A stretch of 64,000 nucleotides of DNA from Clusia tigrina (lineage: Eukaryota > Arthropoda > Insecta > Diptera > Clusiidae). The stretch lies in the NCBI GenBank assembly GCA_920105625.2, contig OV050031.1, positions 98,399,676-98,463,675 of the forward strand, given 5' to 3'. This document shows, in pieces, positions 1 through 10,699 of the stretch (positions are counted from its first letter, which is position 1; every line of letters begins with the position of its first letter). Under the pieces are notes generated by a model. The model saw only the letters and a program-made list of their open reading frames with translations, did not search any database and was not told the DNA's origin. The translations under genes were made by a program, and so were the position numbers.

Positions 1-196
1 CAAGAGGCTCGAGTACTTTATTGTTACAAAATTTCAAGGTTTTATTACGCTCCAGTAAAAAGTTACAAGCATTTGTATGTCGCAAACTTTGATAGGTGTA
101 GGACGTACCGTATAGAAGTTAGGGCCATTTGAAGTTTTATCAGTGTTTTGTTTGGGATTCAAGGGTAGCATAGCTTTGAGCGATAGCTTAAATTGA
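1..196 (+). repeat. Reference monomer of the satellite
   Basis: This first copy serves as the reference phase. Landmarks by monomer position: an XhoI-type palindrome CTCGAG at 8-13, followed by GTAC at 13-16; A/T tracts near 28-33, 40-44 and 57-61; TATG(T/C)CGC or TATGTTGC at about 76-83; GGACGTACCG at 101-110; TAGGGCC at 120-126; CAAGGGTAGC at 160-169; and two copies of ATAGCTT at 170-176 and 183-189. Counting a TTGC-type consensus by hand gives 58 A, 26 C, 47 G and 65 T, so about 37% G+C with G well in excess of C on this strand. There are five CpG sites, at 10, 48, 104, 109 and 181; this TCGC-type copy has a sixth at 81. The length is close to a common nucleosome repeat length. There is no match to the CENP-B box pattern TTCGnnnnAnnCGGG. 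Confidence 0.95.
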
Positions 197-783
197 CAAG
201 AGGCTCGAGTACTTTATTGTTACAAAATTTCAAGGTTTTATTACGCTCCAGTAAAAAGTTACAAGCATTTGTATGTCGCAAACTTTGATAGGTGTAGGAC
301 GTACCGTATAGAAGTTAGGGCCATTTGAAGTTTTATCAGTGTTTTGTTTGGGATTCAAGGGTAGCATAGCTTTGAGCGATAGCTTAAATTGACAAGAGGC
401 TCGAGTACTTTATTGTTACAAAATTTCAAGGTTTTATGTCGCTCCAGTAAAAAGTTACAAGCATTTATATGTTGCAAACTTTGATAGGTGTAGGACGTAC
501 CGTATAGAAGTTAGGGCCATTTGAAGTTTTATCAGTGTTTGATTTGGGACTTAATGGTAGCATCGCTTTGACCGATAACTTAAATTGACAAGAGGCTCGA
601 GTACTTTATTGTTACAAAATTTCAAGGTTTTATTACGCTCCAGTAAAAAGTTACAAGCATTTGTATGTCGCAAACTTTGATAGGTGTAGGACGTACCGTA
701 TGAATTTAGGGCCATTTGAAGTTTTATCAGTGTTTGATTTGGAACTCAAGGGTAGCATAGCTTTGAGCGATAGCTTAAATTGA

Positions 784-3521
784 CAAGAGGCTCGAGTACT
801 TTATTGTTACAAAATTTCAAGGTTTTATTACGCTCCAGTAAAAAGTTACAAGCATTTGTATGTCGCAAACTTTGATAGGTGTAGGACGTACCGTATAGAA
901 GTTAGGGCCATTTGAAGTTTTATCAGTGTTTGATTTGGGACTTAATGGTAGCATAGCTTTGACCGATAACTTAAATTGACAAGCGGCTCGAGTACTTTAT
1001 TGTTACAAACTTTCAAGGTTTTATTACGCTCCAGTAAAAAGTTACAAGCATTTGTATGTCGCAAACTTTGATAGGTGTAGGACGTACCGTATGAATTTAG
1101 GGCCATTTGAAGTTTTATCAGTGTTTGATTTGGAACTCAAGGGTAGCATAGCTTTGAGCGATAGCTTAAATTGACAAGAGGCTCGAGTACTTTATTGTTA
1201 CAAAATTTCAAGGTTTTATTACGCTCCAGTAAAAAGTTACAAGCATTTGTATGTCGCAAACTTTGATAGGTGTAGGACGTACCGTATGAATTTAGGGCCA
1301 TTTGAAGTTTTATCAGTGTTTGATTTGGAACTCAAGGGTAGCATAGCTTTGAGCGATAGCTTAAATTGACAAGAGGCTCGAGTACTTTATTGTTACAAAA
1401 TTTCAAGGTTTTATTACGCTCCAGTAAAAAGTTACAAGCATTTGTATGTCGCAAACTTTGTTAGGTGTAGGACGTACCGTATAGAAGTTAGGGCCATTTG
1501 AAGTTTTATCAGTGTTTGATTTGGGACTTAATGGTAGCATAGCTTTGACCGATAACTTAAATTGACAAGCGGCTCGAGTACTTTATTGTTACAAACTTTC
1601 AAGGTTTTATTACGCTCCAGTAAAAAGTTACAAGCATTTGTATGTCGCAAACTTTGATAGGTGTAGGACGTACCGTATGAATTTAGGGCCATTTGAAGTT
1701 TTATCAGTGTTTGATTTGGAACTCAAGGGTAGCATAGCTTTGAGCGATAGCTTAAATTGACAAGAGGCTCGAGTACTTTATTGTTACAAAATTTCAAGGT
1801 TTTATTACGCTCCAGTAAAAAGTTACAAGCATTTGTATGTCGCAAACTTTGATAGGTGTAGGACGTACCGTATAGAAGTTAGGGCCATTTGAAGTTTTAT
1901 CAGTGTTTTGTTTGGGATTCAAGGGTAGCATAGCTTTGAGCGATAGCTTAAATTGACAAGAGGCTCGAGTACTTTATTGTTACAAAATTTCAAGGTTTTA
2001 TTACGCTCCAGTAAAAAGTTACAAGCATTTGTATGTCGCAAACTTTGATAGGTGTAGGACGTACCGTATGAATTTAGGGCCATTTGAAGTTTTATCAGTG
2101 TTTGATTTGGAACTCAAGGGTAGCATAGCTTTGAGCGATAGCTTAAATTGACAAGAGGCTCGAGTACTTTATTGTTACAAAATTTCAAGGTTTTATTACG
2201 CTCCAGTAAAAAGTTACAAGCATTTGTATGTCGCAAACTTTGTTAGGTGTAGGACGTACCGTATAGAAGTTAGGGCCATTTGAAGTTTTATCAGTGTTTG
2301 ATTTGGGACTTAATGGTAGCATAGCTTTGACCGATAACTTAAATTGACAAGCGGCTCGAGTACTTTATTGTTACAAAATTTCAAGGTTTTATTACGCTCC
2401 AGTAAAAAGTTACAAGCATTTGTATGTCGCAAACTTTGATAGGTGTAGGACGTACCGTATGAATTTAGGGCCATTTGAAGTTTTATCAGTGTTTGATTTG
2501 GAACTCAAGGGTAGCATAGCTTTGAGCGATAGCTTAAATTGACAAGAGGCTCGAGTACTTTATTGTTACAAAATTTCAAGGTTTTATTACGCTCCAGTAA
2601 AAAGTTACAAGCATTTGTATGTCGCAAACTTTGATAGGTGTAGGACGTACCGTATAGAAGTTAGGGCCATTTGAAGTTTTATCAGTGTTTTGTTTGGGAT
2701 TCAAGGGTAGCATAGCTTTGAGCGATAGCTTAAATTGACAAGAGGCTCGAGTACTTTATTGTTACAAAATTTCAAGGTTTTATTACGCTCCAGTAAAAAG
2801 TTACAAGCATTTGTATGTCGCAAACTTTGATAGGTGTAGGACGTACCGTATAGAAGTTAGGGCCATTTGAAGTTTTATCAGTGTTTGATTTGGAACTCAA
2901 GGGTAGCATAGCTTTGAGCGATAGCTTAAATTGACAAGAGGCTCGAGTACTTTATTGTTACAAAATTTCAAGGTTTTATTACGCTCCAGTAAAAAGTTAC
3001 AAGCATTTGTATGTCGCAAACTTTGTTAGGTGTAGGACGTACCGTATAGAAGTTAGGGCCATTTGAAGTTTTATCAGTGTTTGATTTGGGACTTAATGGT
3101 AGCATAGCTTTGACCGATAACTTAAATTGACAAGCGGCTCGAGTACTTTATTGTTACAAAATTTCAAGGTTTTATTACGCTCCAGTAAAAAGTTACAAGC
3201 ATTTGTATGTCGCAAACTTTGATAGGTGTAGGACGTACCGTATGAATTTAGGGCCATTTGAAGTTTTATCAGTGTTTGATTTGGAACTCAAGGGTAGCAT
3301 AGCTTTGAGCGATAGCTTAAATTGACAAGAGGCTCGAGTACTTTATTGTTACAAAATTTCAAGGTTTTATTACGCTCCAGTAAAAAGTTACAAGCATTTG
3401 TATGTCGCAAACTTTGATAGGTGTAGGACGTACCGTATAGAAGTTAGGGCCATTTGAAGTTTTATCAGTGTTTTGTTTGGGATTCAAGGGTAGCATAGCT
3501 TTGAGCGATAGCTTAAATTGA
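784..3521. repeat. Tetrameric higher-order repeat, about 783 bp
   Basis: Four monomer types recur in fixed order. Type A has TTAATGG and GACCGATAAC, and in three copies also TTTGTTAGGTG. Type B starts CAAGCGG and has GTATGAATTT. Type C has GTTTTGTTTGGG. Type D has GGAACTCAAG. A-type monomers with GTTAGGTG begin at 1,370, 2,152 and 2,935, steps of 782 and 783 bp (four monomers minus one or two single-base deletions). An earlier related run starts at 784 with the B-type monomer at 980, but it lacks the C monomer. After 3,521 the order breaks into repeated C-type monomers. Confidence 0.8.
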
Positions 3522-6034
3522 CAAGAGGCTCGAGTACTTTATTGTTACAAAATTTCAAGGTTTTATTACGCTCCAGTAAAAAGTTACAAGCATTTGTATG
3601 TCGCAAACTTTGATAGGTGTAGGACGTACCGTATAGAAGTTAGGGCCATTTGAAGTTTTATCAGTGTTTTGTTTGGGATTCAAGGGTAGCATAGCTTTGA
3701 GCGAAAGCTTAAATTGACAAGAGGCTCGAGTACTTTATTGTTACAAAATTTCAAGGTTTTATTACGCTCCAGTAAAAAGTTACAAGCATTTGTATGTCGC
3801 AAACTTTGATAGGTGTAGGACGTACCGTATAGAAGTTAGGGCCATTTGAAGTTTTATCAGTGTTTTGTTTGGGATTCAAGGGTAGCATAGCTTTGAGCGA
3901 TAGCTTAAATTGACAAGAGGCTCGAGTACTTTATTGTTACAAAATTTCAAGGTTTTATGACGCTCCAGTAAAAAGTTACAAGCATTTATATGTTGCAAAC
4001 TTTGATAGGTGTAGGACGTACCGTATAGAAGTTAGGGCCATTTGAAGTTTTATCAGTGTTTGATTTGGGACTTAATGGTAGCATAGCTTTGACCGATAAC
4101 TTAAATTGACAAGAGGCTCGAGTACTTTATTGTTACAAAATTTCAAGCTTTTATTACGCTCCAGTAAAAAGTTACAAGCATTTGTATGTCGCAAACTTTG
4201 ATAGGTGTAGGACGTACCGTATGAATTTAGGGCCATTTGAAGTTTTATCAGTGTTTGATTTGGAACTCAAGGGTAGCATAGCTTTGAGCGATAGCTTAAA
4301 TTGACAAGAGGCTCGAGTACTTTATTGTTACAAAATTTCAAGGTTTTATTACGCTCCAGTAAAAAGTTACAAGCATTTGTATGTCGCAAACTTTGATAGG
4401 TGTAGGACGTACCGTATGAATTTAGGGCCATTTGAAGTTTTATCAGTGTTTGATTTGGAACTCAAGGGTAGCATAGCTTTGAGCGATAGCTTAAATTGAC
4501 AAGAGGCTCGAGTACTTTATTGTTACAAAATTTCAAGGTTTTATTACGATCCAGTAAAAAGTTACAAGCATTTGTATGTCGCAAATTTTGATAGGTGTAG
4601 GACGTACCGTATGAATTTAGGGCCATTTGAAGTTTTATCAGTGTTTGATTTGGAACTCAAGGGTAGCATAGCTTTGAGCGATAGCTTAAATTGACAAGAG
4701 GCTCGAGTACTTTATTGTTACAAAATTTCAAGGTTTTATTACGCTCCAGTAAAAAGTTACAAGCATTTGTATGTCGCAAACTTATATAGGTGTAGGACGT
4801 ACCGTATAGAATTTAGGGCCATTTGAAGTTTTATCAGTGATTGATTTGGGATTCAAGGGTAGCATAGCTTTGAGCGATAGCTTAAATTGACAAGAGGCTC
4901 GAGTACTTTATTGTTACAAAATTTCAAGGTTTTATTACGCTCCAGTTAAAAGTTACAAGCATTTGTATGTTGCAAACTATGATAGGTGTAGGACGTACCG
5001 TATAGAAGTTAGGGCCATTTGAAGTTTTATCAGTGTTTTGTTTGGGATTCAAGGGTAGCATAGCTTTGAGCGATAGCTTAAATTGACAAGAGGCTCGAGT
5101 ACTTTATTGTTACAAAATTTCAAGGTTTTATTACGCTCCAGTAAAAAGTTACAAGCATTTGTATGTCGCAAACTTTGATAGGTGTAGGACGTACCGTATA
5201 GAAGTTAGGGCCATTTGAAGTTTTATCAGTGTTTGATTTGGGACTTAATGGTAGCATAGCTTTGACCGATAACTTAAATTGACAAGCGGCTCGAGTACTT
5301 TATTGTTACAAAATTTCAAGGTTTTATTACGCTCCAGTAAAAAGTTACAAGCATTTGTATGTCGCAAACTTTGATAGGTGTAGGACGTACCGTATGAATT
5401 TAGGGCCATTTGAAGTTTTATCAGTGTTTGATTTGGAACTCAAGGGTAGCATAGCTTTGAGCGATAGCTTAAATTGACAAGAGGCTCGAGTACTTTATTG
5501 TTACAAAATTTCAAGGTTTTATTACGCTCCAGTAAAAAGTTACAAGCATTTGTATGTCGCAAACTTTGATAGGTGTAGGACGTACCGTATAGAAGTTAGG
5601 GCCATTTGAAGTTTTATCAGTGTTTTGTTTGGGATTCAAGGGTAGCATAGCTTTGAGCGATAGCTTAAATTGACAAGAGGCTCGAGTACTTTATTGTTAC
5701 AAAATTTCAAGGTTTTATGACGCTCCAGTAAAAAGTTACAAGCATTTATATGTTGCAAACTTTGATAGGTGTAGGACGTACCGTATAGAAGTTAGGGCCA
5801 TTTGAAGTTTTATCAGTGTTTGATTTGGGACTTAATGGTAGCATAGCTTTGACCGATAACTTAAATTGACAAGCGGCTCGAGTACTTTATTGTTACAAAA
5901 TTTCAAGGTTTTATGACGCTCCAGTAAAAAGTTAGAAGCATTTATATGTTGCAAACTTTGATAGGTGTAGGACGTACCGTATAGAAGTTAGGGCCATTTG
6001 AAGTTTTATCAGTGATTGATTTGGGATTCAAGGG

Positions 6035-6055
6035 GATCCAAGCTACCCTTGAGGG
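6035..6055. repeat. 21-bp hairpin-forming insertion, copy 1
   Basis: Between CAAGGG and TAGCATAGC there are 21 extra bases, and the monomer starting at 5,870 is 217 bp long. The insert creates a BamHI site (GGATCC) and a perfect stem at 6,042-6,059: GCTACCC, loop TTGA, GGGTAGC. Eleven bases (GCTACCCTTGA) are the reverse complement of the normal local sequence TCAAGGGTAGC, as expected from a short template switch. Function unknown. Confidence 0.9.
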
Positions 6056-6643
6056 TAGCATAGCTTTGAGCGATAGCTTAAATTGACAAGAGGCTCGAGT
6101 ACTTTATTGTTACAAAATTTCAAGGTTTTATGACGCTCCAGTAAAAAGTTACAAGCATTTGTATGTTGCAAACTTATATAGGTGTAGGACGTACCGTATA
6201 GAATTTAGGGCCATTTGAAGTTTTATCAGTGATTGATTTGGGATTCAACGGTAGCATAGCTTTGAGCGATAGCTTAAATTGACAAGAGGCTCGAGTACTT
6301 TATTGTTACAAAATTTCAAGGTTTTATGACGCTCCAGTGAAAAGTTACAAGCATTTGTATGTTGCAAACTTTGATAGGTGTAGGACGTACCGTATAGAAT
6401 TTAGGGCCATTTGAAGTTTTATCACTGATTGATTTTGGATTCAAGGGTAGCATAGCTTTGAGCGATAGCTTAAATTGACAAGAGGCTAGAGTACTTTATT
6501 GTTACAAAATTTCAAGGTTTTATGACGCTCCAGTGAAAAGTTGCAAGCATTTGTATGTTGCAAACTTTGATAGGTGTAGGACGTACCGTATAGAAGTTAG
6601 GGCCATTTGAAGTTTTATGAGTGATTGATTTGGGATTCAAGGG

Positions 6644-6664
6644 GATCCAAGCTACCCTTGAGGG
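6644..6664. repeat. 21-bp hairpin-forming insertion, copy 2
   Basis: This is the same insertion as at 6,035, with the same flanks; the stem and loop lie at 6,651-6,668. The carrying monomer has the altered TTTTATGAGTG upstream and TTTGAGTGATAG downstream, both shared with the copy at 7,645. Confidence 0.9.
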
Positions 6665-7644
6665 TAGCATAGCTTTGAGTGATAGCTTAAATTGACAAGA
6701 GGCTCGAGTACTTTATTGTTACAAAATTTCAAGGTTTTATGACGCTCCAGTAAAAAGTTACAAGCATTTGTATGTTGCAAACTTATATAGGTGTAGGACG
6801 TACCGTATAGAATTTAGGGCCATTTGAAGTTTTATCAGTGATTGATTTGGGATTCAAGGGTAGCATAGCTTTGAGCGATAGCTTAAATTGACAAGAGGCT
6901 CGAGTACTTTATTGTTACAAAATTTCAAGGTTTTATGACGCTCCAGTGAAAAGTTACAAGCATTTGTATGTTGCAAACTTTGATAGGTGTAGGACGTACC
7001 GTATATAACTTAGGGCCATTTGAAGCTTTATCAGTGATTGATTTGGGATTCAAGGGTAGCATAGCTTTGAGCGATAGCTTAAATTGACAAGCGGCTCGAG
7101 TACTTTATTGTTACAAAATTTCAAGGTTTTATCACGCTCCAGTAAAAAGTTACAATCATTTGTATGTTGCAAACTTTGATAGGTGTAGGACGTACCGTAT
7201 AGAACTTAAAGCCATTTGAAGTTTTATCAGTGTTTTATTTGGGATTCAAGGGTAGCATAGCTTTGAGCGATAGCTTAAATTGACAAGAGGCTCGAGTACT
7301 TTATTGTTACAAAATTTCAAGGTTTTATTACGCTCCAGTAAAAAGTTACAAGCATTTGTATGTTGCAAACTTTGATAGGTGTAGGACGTACCGTATAGAA
7401 TTTAGGGCCATTTGAAGTTTTATCACTGATTGATTTTGGATTCAAGGGTAGCATAGCTTTGAGCGATAGCTTAAATTGACAAGAGGCTAGAGTACTTTAT
7501 TGTTACAAAATTTCAAGGTTTTATGACGCTCCAGTGAAAAGTTGCAAGCATTTGTATGTTGCAAACTTTGATAGGTGTAGGACGTACCGTATAGAAGTTA
7601 GGGCCATTTGAAGTTTTATGAGTGATTGATTTGGGATTCAAGGG

Positions 7645-7665
7645 GATCCAAGCTACCCTTGAGGG
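7645..7665. repeat. 21-bp hairpin-forming insertion, copy 3
   Basis: The insertion is identical to the copy 1,001 bp upstream, including the linked TTTTATGAGTG and TTTGAGTGATAG variants, so it was copied as part of the block duplication and not inserted anew. Stem and loop lie at 7,652-7,669. Confidence 0.9.
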
Positions 7666-8574
7666 TAGCATAGCTTTGAGTGATAGCTTAAATTGACAAG
7701 AGGCTCGAGTACTTTATTGTTACAAAATTTCAAGGTTTTATGACGCTCCAGTAAAAAGTTACAAGCATTTGTATGTTGCAAACTTATATAGGTGTAGGAC
7801 GTACCGTATAGAATTTAGGGCCATTTGAAGTTTTATCAGTGATTGATTTGGGATTCAAGGGTAGCATAGCTTTGAGCGATAGCTTAAATTGACAAGAGGC
7901 TCGAGTACTTTATTGTTACAAAATTTCAAGGTTTTATGACGCTCCAGTGAAAAGTTACAAGCATTTGTATGTTGCAAACTTTGATAGGTGTAGGACGTAC
8001 CGTATAGAAGTTAGGGCCATTTGAAGCTTTATCAGTGATTGATTTGGGATTCAAGGGTAGCATAGCTTTGAGCGATAGCTTAAATTGACAAGCGGCTCGA
8101 GTACTTTATTGTTACAAAATTTCAAGGTTTTATAACGCTCCAGTAAAAAGTTACAATCATTTGTATGTTGCAAACTTTGATAGGTGTAGGACGTACCGTA
8201 TAGAACTTAAAGCCATTTGAAGTTTTATCAGTGATTGATTTGGGATTCAAGGGTAGCATAGCTTTGAGCGATAGCTTAAATTGACAAGAGGCTCGAGTAC
8301 TTTATTGTTACAAAATTTCAAGGTTTTATTACGCTCCAGTAAAAAGTTACAAGCATTTGTATGTTGCAAACTTTGATAGGTGTAGGACGTACCGTATAGA
8401 ATTTAGGGCCATTTGAAGTTTTATCAGTGTTTTGTTTGGGATTCAAGGGTAGCATAGCTTTGAGCGATAGCTTAAATTGACAAGAGGCTCGAGTACTTTA
8501 TTGTTACAAAATTTCAAGGTTTTATTACGCTCCAGTAAAAAGTTACAAGCATTTGTATGTTGCAAACTTATATA

Positions 8575-10699
8575 GGTGTAGGACGTACCGTATAGAATTT
8601 AGAGCCATTTGAAGTTTTATCAGTGATTGATTTGGGATTCAAGGGTAGCATAGCTTTGAGCGATAGCTTAAATTGACAAGAGGCTCGAGTACTTTATTGT
8701 TACAAAATTTCAAGGTTTTATGACGCTCCAGTGAAAAGTTACAAGCATTTGTATGTTGCAAACTTTGATAGGTGTAGGACGTACCGTATAGAAGTTAGGG
8801 CCATTTGAAGTTTTATCAGTGATTGATTTGGGATTCAAGGGTAGCATAGCTTTGAGCGATAGCTTAAATTGATAAGAGGCTCGAGTATGTACTTTATTGT
8901 TACAAAATTTCAAGGTTTTATAACGCTCCAGTAAAAAGTTACAAGCATTTGTATGTTGCAAAGTTTGATAAGTGTAGGACGTACCGTATAGAACTTAGGG
9001 CCATTTGAAGTTTTATCAGTGTTTTATTTGGGATTCAAGGGTAGCATAGCTTTGAGCGATAGCTTAAATTGGCAAGAGGCTCGAGTACTTTATTGTTACA
9101 AAATTTCAAGGTTTTATTACGCTCCAGTAAAAAGTTACAAGCATTTGTATGTTGCGAACTTTGGTAGGTGTAGGACGTACCGTATAGAAGTTAGGGCCAT
9201 TTGAAGTTTTATCAGTGTTTTGTTTGGGATTCAAGGGTAGCATAGCTTTGAGCGATAGCTTAAATTGACAAGAGGCTCGAGTACTTTCTTGTTACAAAAT
9301 TTCAAGGTTTTATTACGCTCCAGTAAAAAGTTACAAGCATTTGTATGTTGCAAACTTTGATAGGTGTAGGACGTACCGTATGAATTTAGGGCCATTTGAA
9401 GTTTTATCAGTGTTTGATTTGGAACTCAAGGGTAGCATAGCTTTGAGCGATAGCTTAAATTGACAAGCGGCTCGAGTACTTTTTTGTTACAAAATTTCAA
9501 GGTTTTATGACGCTCCAGTGAAAAGTTACAAGCATTTGTATGTTGCAAACTTTGATAGGTGTAGGACGTACCGTATAGAAGTTAGGGCCATTTGAAGTTT
9601 TATCAGTGTTTGATTTCGGATTCAAGGGTAGCATAGCTTTGAGCGATAGCTTAAGTTGACAAGAGGCTCGAGTACTGTATTGTTACAAAATTTCAAGGTT
9701 TTATGACGCTCCAGTAAAAAGTTACAAGCATTTGTATGTTGCAAACTTTGATAGGTGTAGGACGTACCGTATAGAATTTAGGGCCATTTGAAGTTTTATC
9801 AGTGATTGATTTGGGATTCAAGGGTAGCATAGCTTTGAGCGATAGCTTAAATTGACAAGAGGCTCGAGTACTTTATTGTTACAAAATTTCAAGGTTTTAT
9901 GACGCTCCAGTGAAAAGTTACAAGCATTTGTATGTTGCAAACTTTGATAGGTGTAGGACGTACCGTATAGAAGTTAGGGCCATTTGAAGTTTTATCAGTG
10001 ATTGATTTGGGATTCAAGGGTAGCATAGCTTTGAGCGATAGCTTAAATTGACAAGAGGCTCGAGTATGTACTTTATTGTTACAAAATTTCAAGGTTTTAT
10101 AACGCTCCAGTAAAAAGTTACAAGCATTTGTATGTTGCAAACTTTGATAAGTGTAGGACGTACCGTATAGAACTTAGGGCCATTTGAAGTTTTATCAGTG
10201 TTTTATTTGGGATTCAAGGGTAGCATAGCTTTGAGCGATAGCTTAAATTGACAAGAGGCTCGAGTACTTTATTGTTACAAAATTTCAAGGTTTTATTACG
10301 CTCCAGTAAAAAGTTACAAGCATTTGTATGTTGCGAACTTTGATAGGTGTAGGACGTACCGTATAGAAGTTAGGGCCATTTGAAGTTTTATCAGTGTTTT
10401 GTTTGGGATTCAAGGGTAGCATAGCTTTGAGCGATAGCTTAAATTGACAAGAGGCTCGAGTACTTTCTTGTTACAAAATTTCAAGGTTTTATTACGCTCC
10501 AGTAAAAAGTTACAAGCATTTGTATGTTGCAAACTTTGATAGGTGTAGGACGTACCGTATGAATTTAGGGCCATTTGAAGTTTTATCAGTGTTTGATTTG
10601 GAACTCAAGGGTAGCATAGCTTTGAGCGATAGCTTAAATTGACAAGCGGCTCGAGTACTTTTTTGTTACAAAATTTCAAGGTTTTATGACGCTCCAGTA
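8575..10699. repeat. Duplication, 1,179-bp offset (six monomers)
   Basis: The stretch 8,575-9,520 reappears at 9,754-10,699. Shared rare features are CCAGTGAAAAG, the 4-bp insertion in GAGTATGTAC, TTTGATAAGTG, TGTTGCGAAC and TACTTTCTTG. The offset is six monomers plus 4 bp minus 1 bp. Differences include TTGGCAAG against TTGACAAG at the monomer junction near 9,069 and 10,250. Confidence 0.85.
8885..8892. repeat. 4-bp insertion in the GAGTAC segment (three sites)
   Basis: The usual GAGTACTTTATT reads GAGTATGTACTTTATT here, a 4-bp gain next to the XhoI palindrome. The same change occurs at 10,064-10,071 and 13,027-13,034, always with TTTTATAACGC and TTTGATAAGTG in the same monomer. The three are copies of one event spread by the 1,179-bp and 2,963-bp duplications. 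Confidence 0.9.

Larger units (their letters stand above)
1..5680. repeat. Domain 1: TCGC-type monomer subfamily
   Basis: Most monomers here read TATGTCGCAAAC, while almost all later ones read TATGTTGCAAAC. The last TCGC copy of the run lies near 5,567. Exceptions inside the domain sit near 468, 3,990, 4,785 and 4,970. Recurrent linked variants define a few monomer types: one with TTAATGG and GACCGATAAC, one with GTATGAATTTAGGG and GGAACTCAAG, and one with GTTTTGTTTGGGATTC. The change to the next subfamily is gradual over one or two monomers near 5.6-5.9 kb, so the boundary is approximate. Confidence 0.85.
6345..8423. repeat. Tandem duplication, 1,001-bp period
   Basis: The rare reads ATCACTGATTGATTTTGG (6,421 and 7,422), GAGGCTAGAG (a lost XhoI site, near 6,483 and 7,485) and TTTTATGAGTG (near 6,614 and 7,615) repeat at an offset of 1,001 bp. 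This equals five monomers plus the 21-bp insertion that each copy contains. Left and right of the interval the two copies diverge at linked sites. A few substitutions separate the copies, for example TATCACGCTCC at about 7,131 against TATAACGCTCC at about 8,132. Confidence 0.85.

Noticed and set aside
6035..6055. Rho-independent terminator at the hairpin insertions
   Set aside because: The stem is only 7 bp and is not followed by a T run; the context is satellite, with no gene upstream.
8710..8961. 65-83-residue open frames on the - strand (also near 9,889, 12,852, 20,759, 28,400, 34,178, 37,471, 40,607, 43,937, 44,905, 55,724)
   Set aside because: Reverse-strand shadows of the satellite, many starting at TTG in TTGCAACAT. 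Their recurrence follows the higher-order periods (for example 7,641 bp), not selection for a product, and no domain is recognisable.
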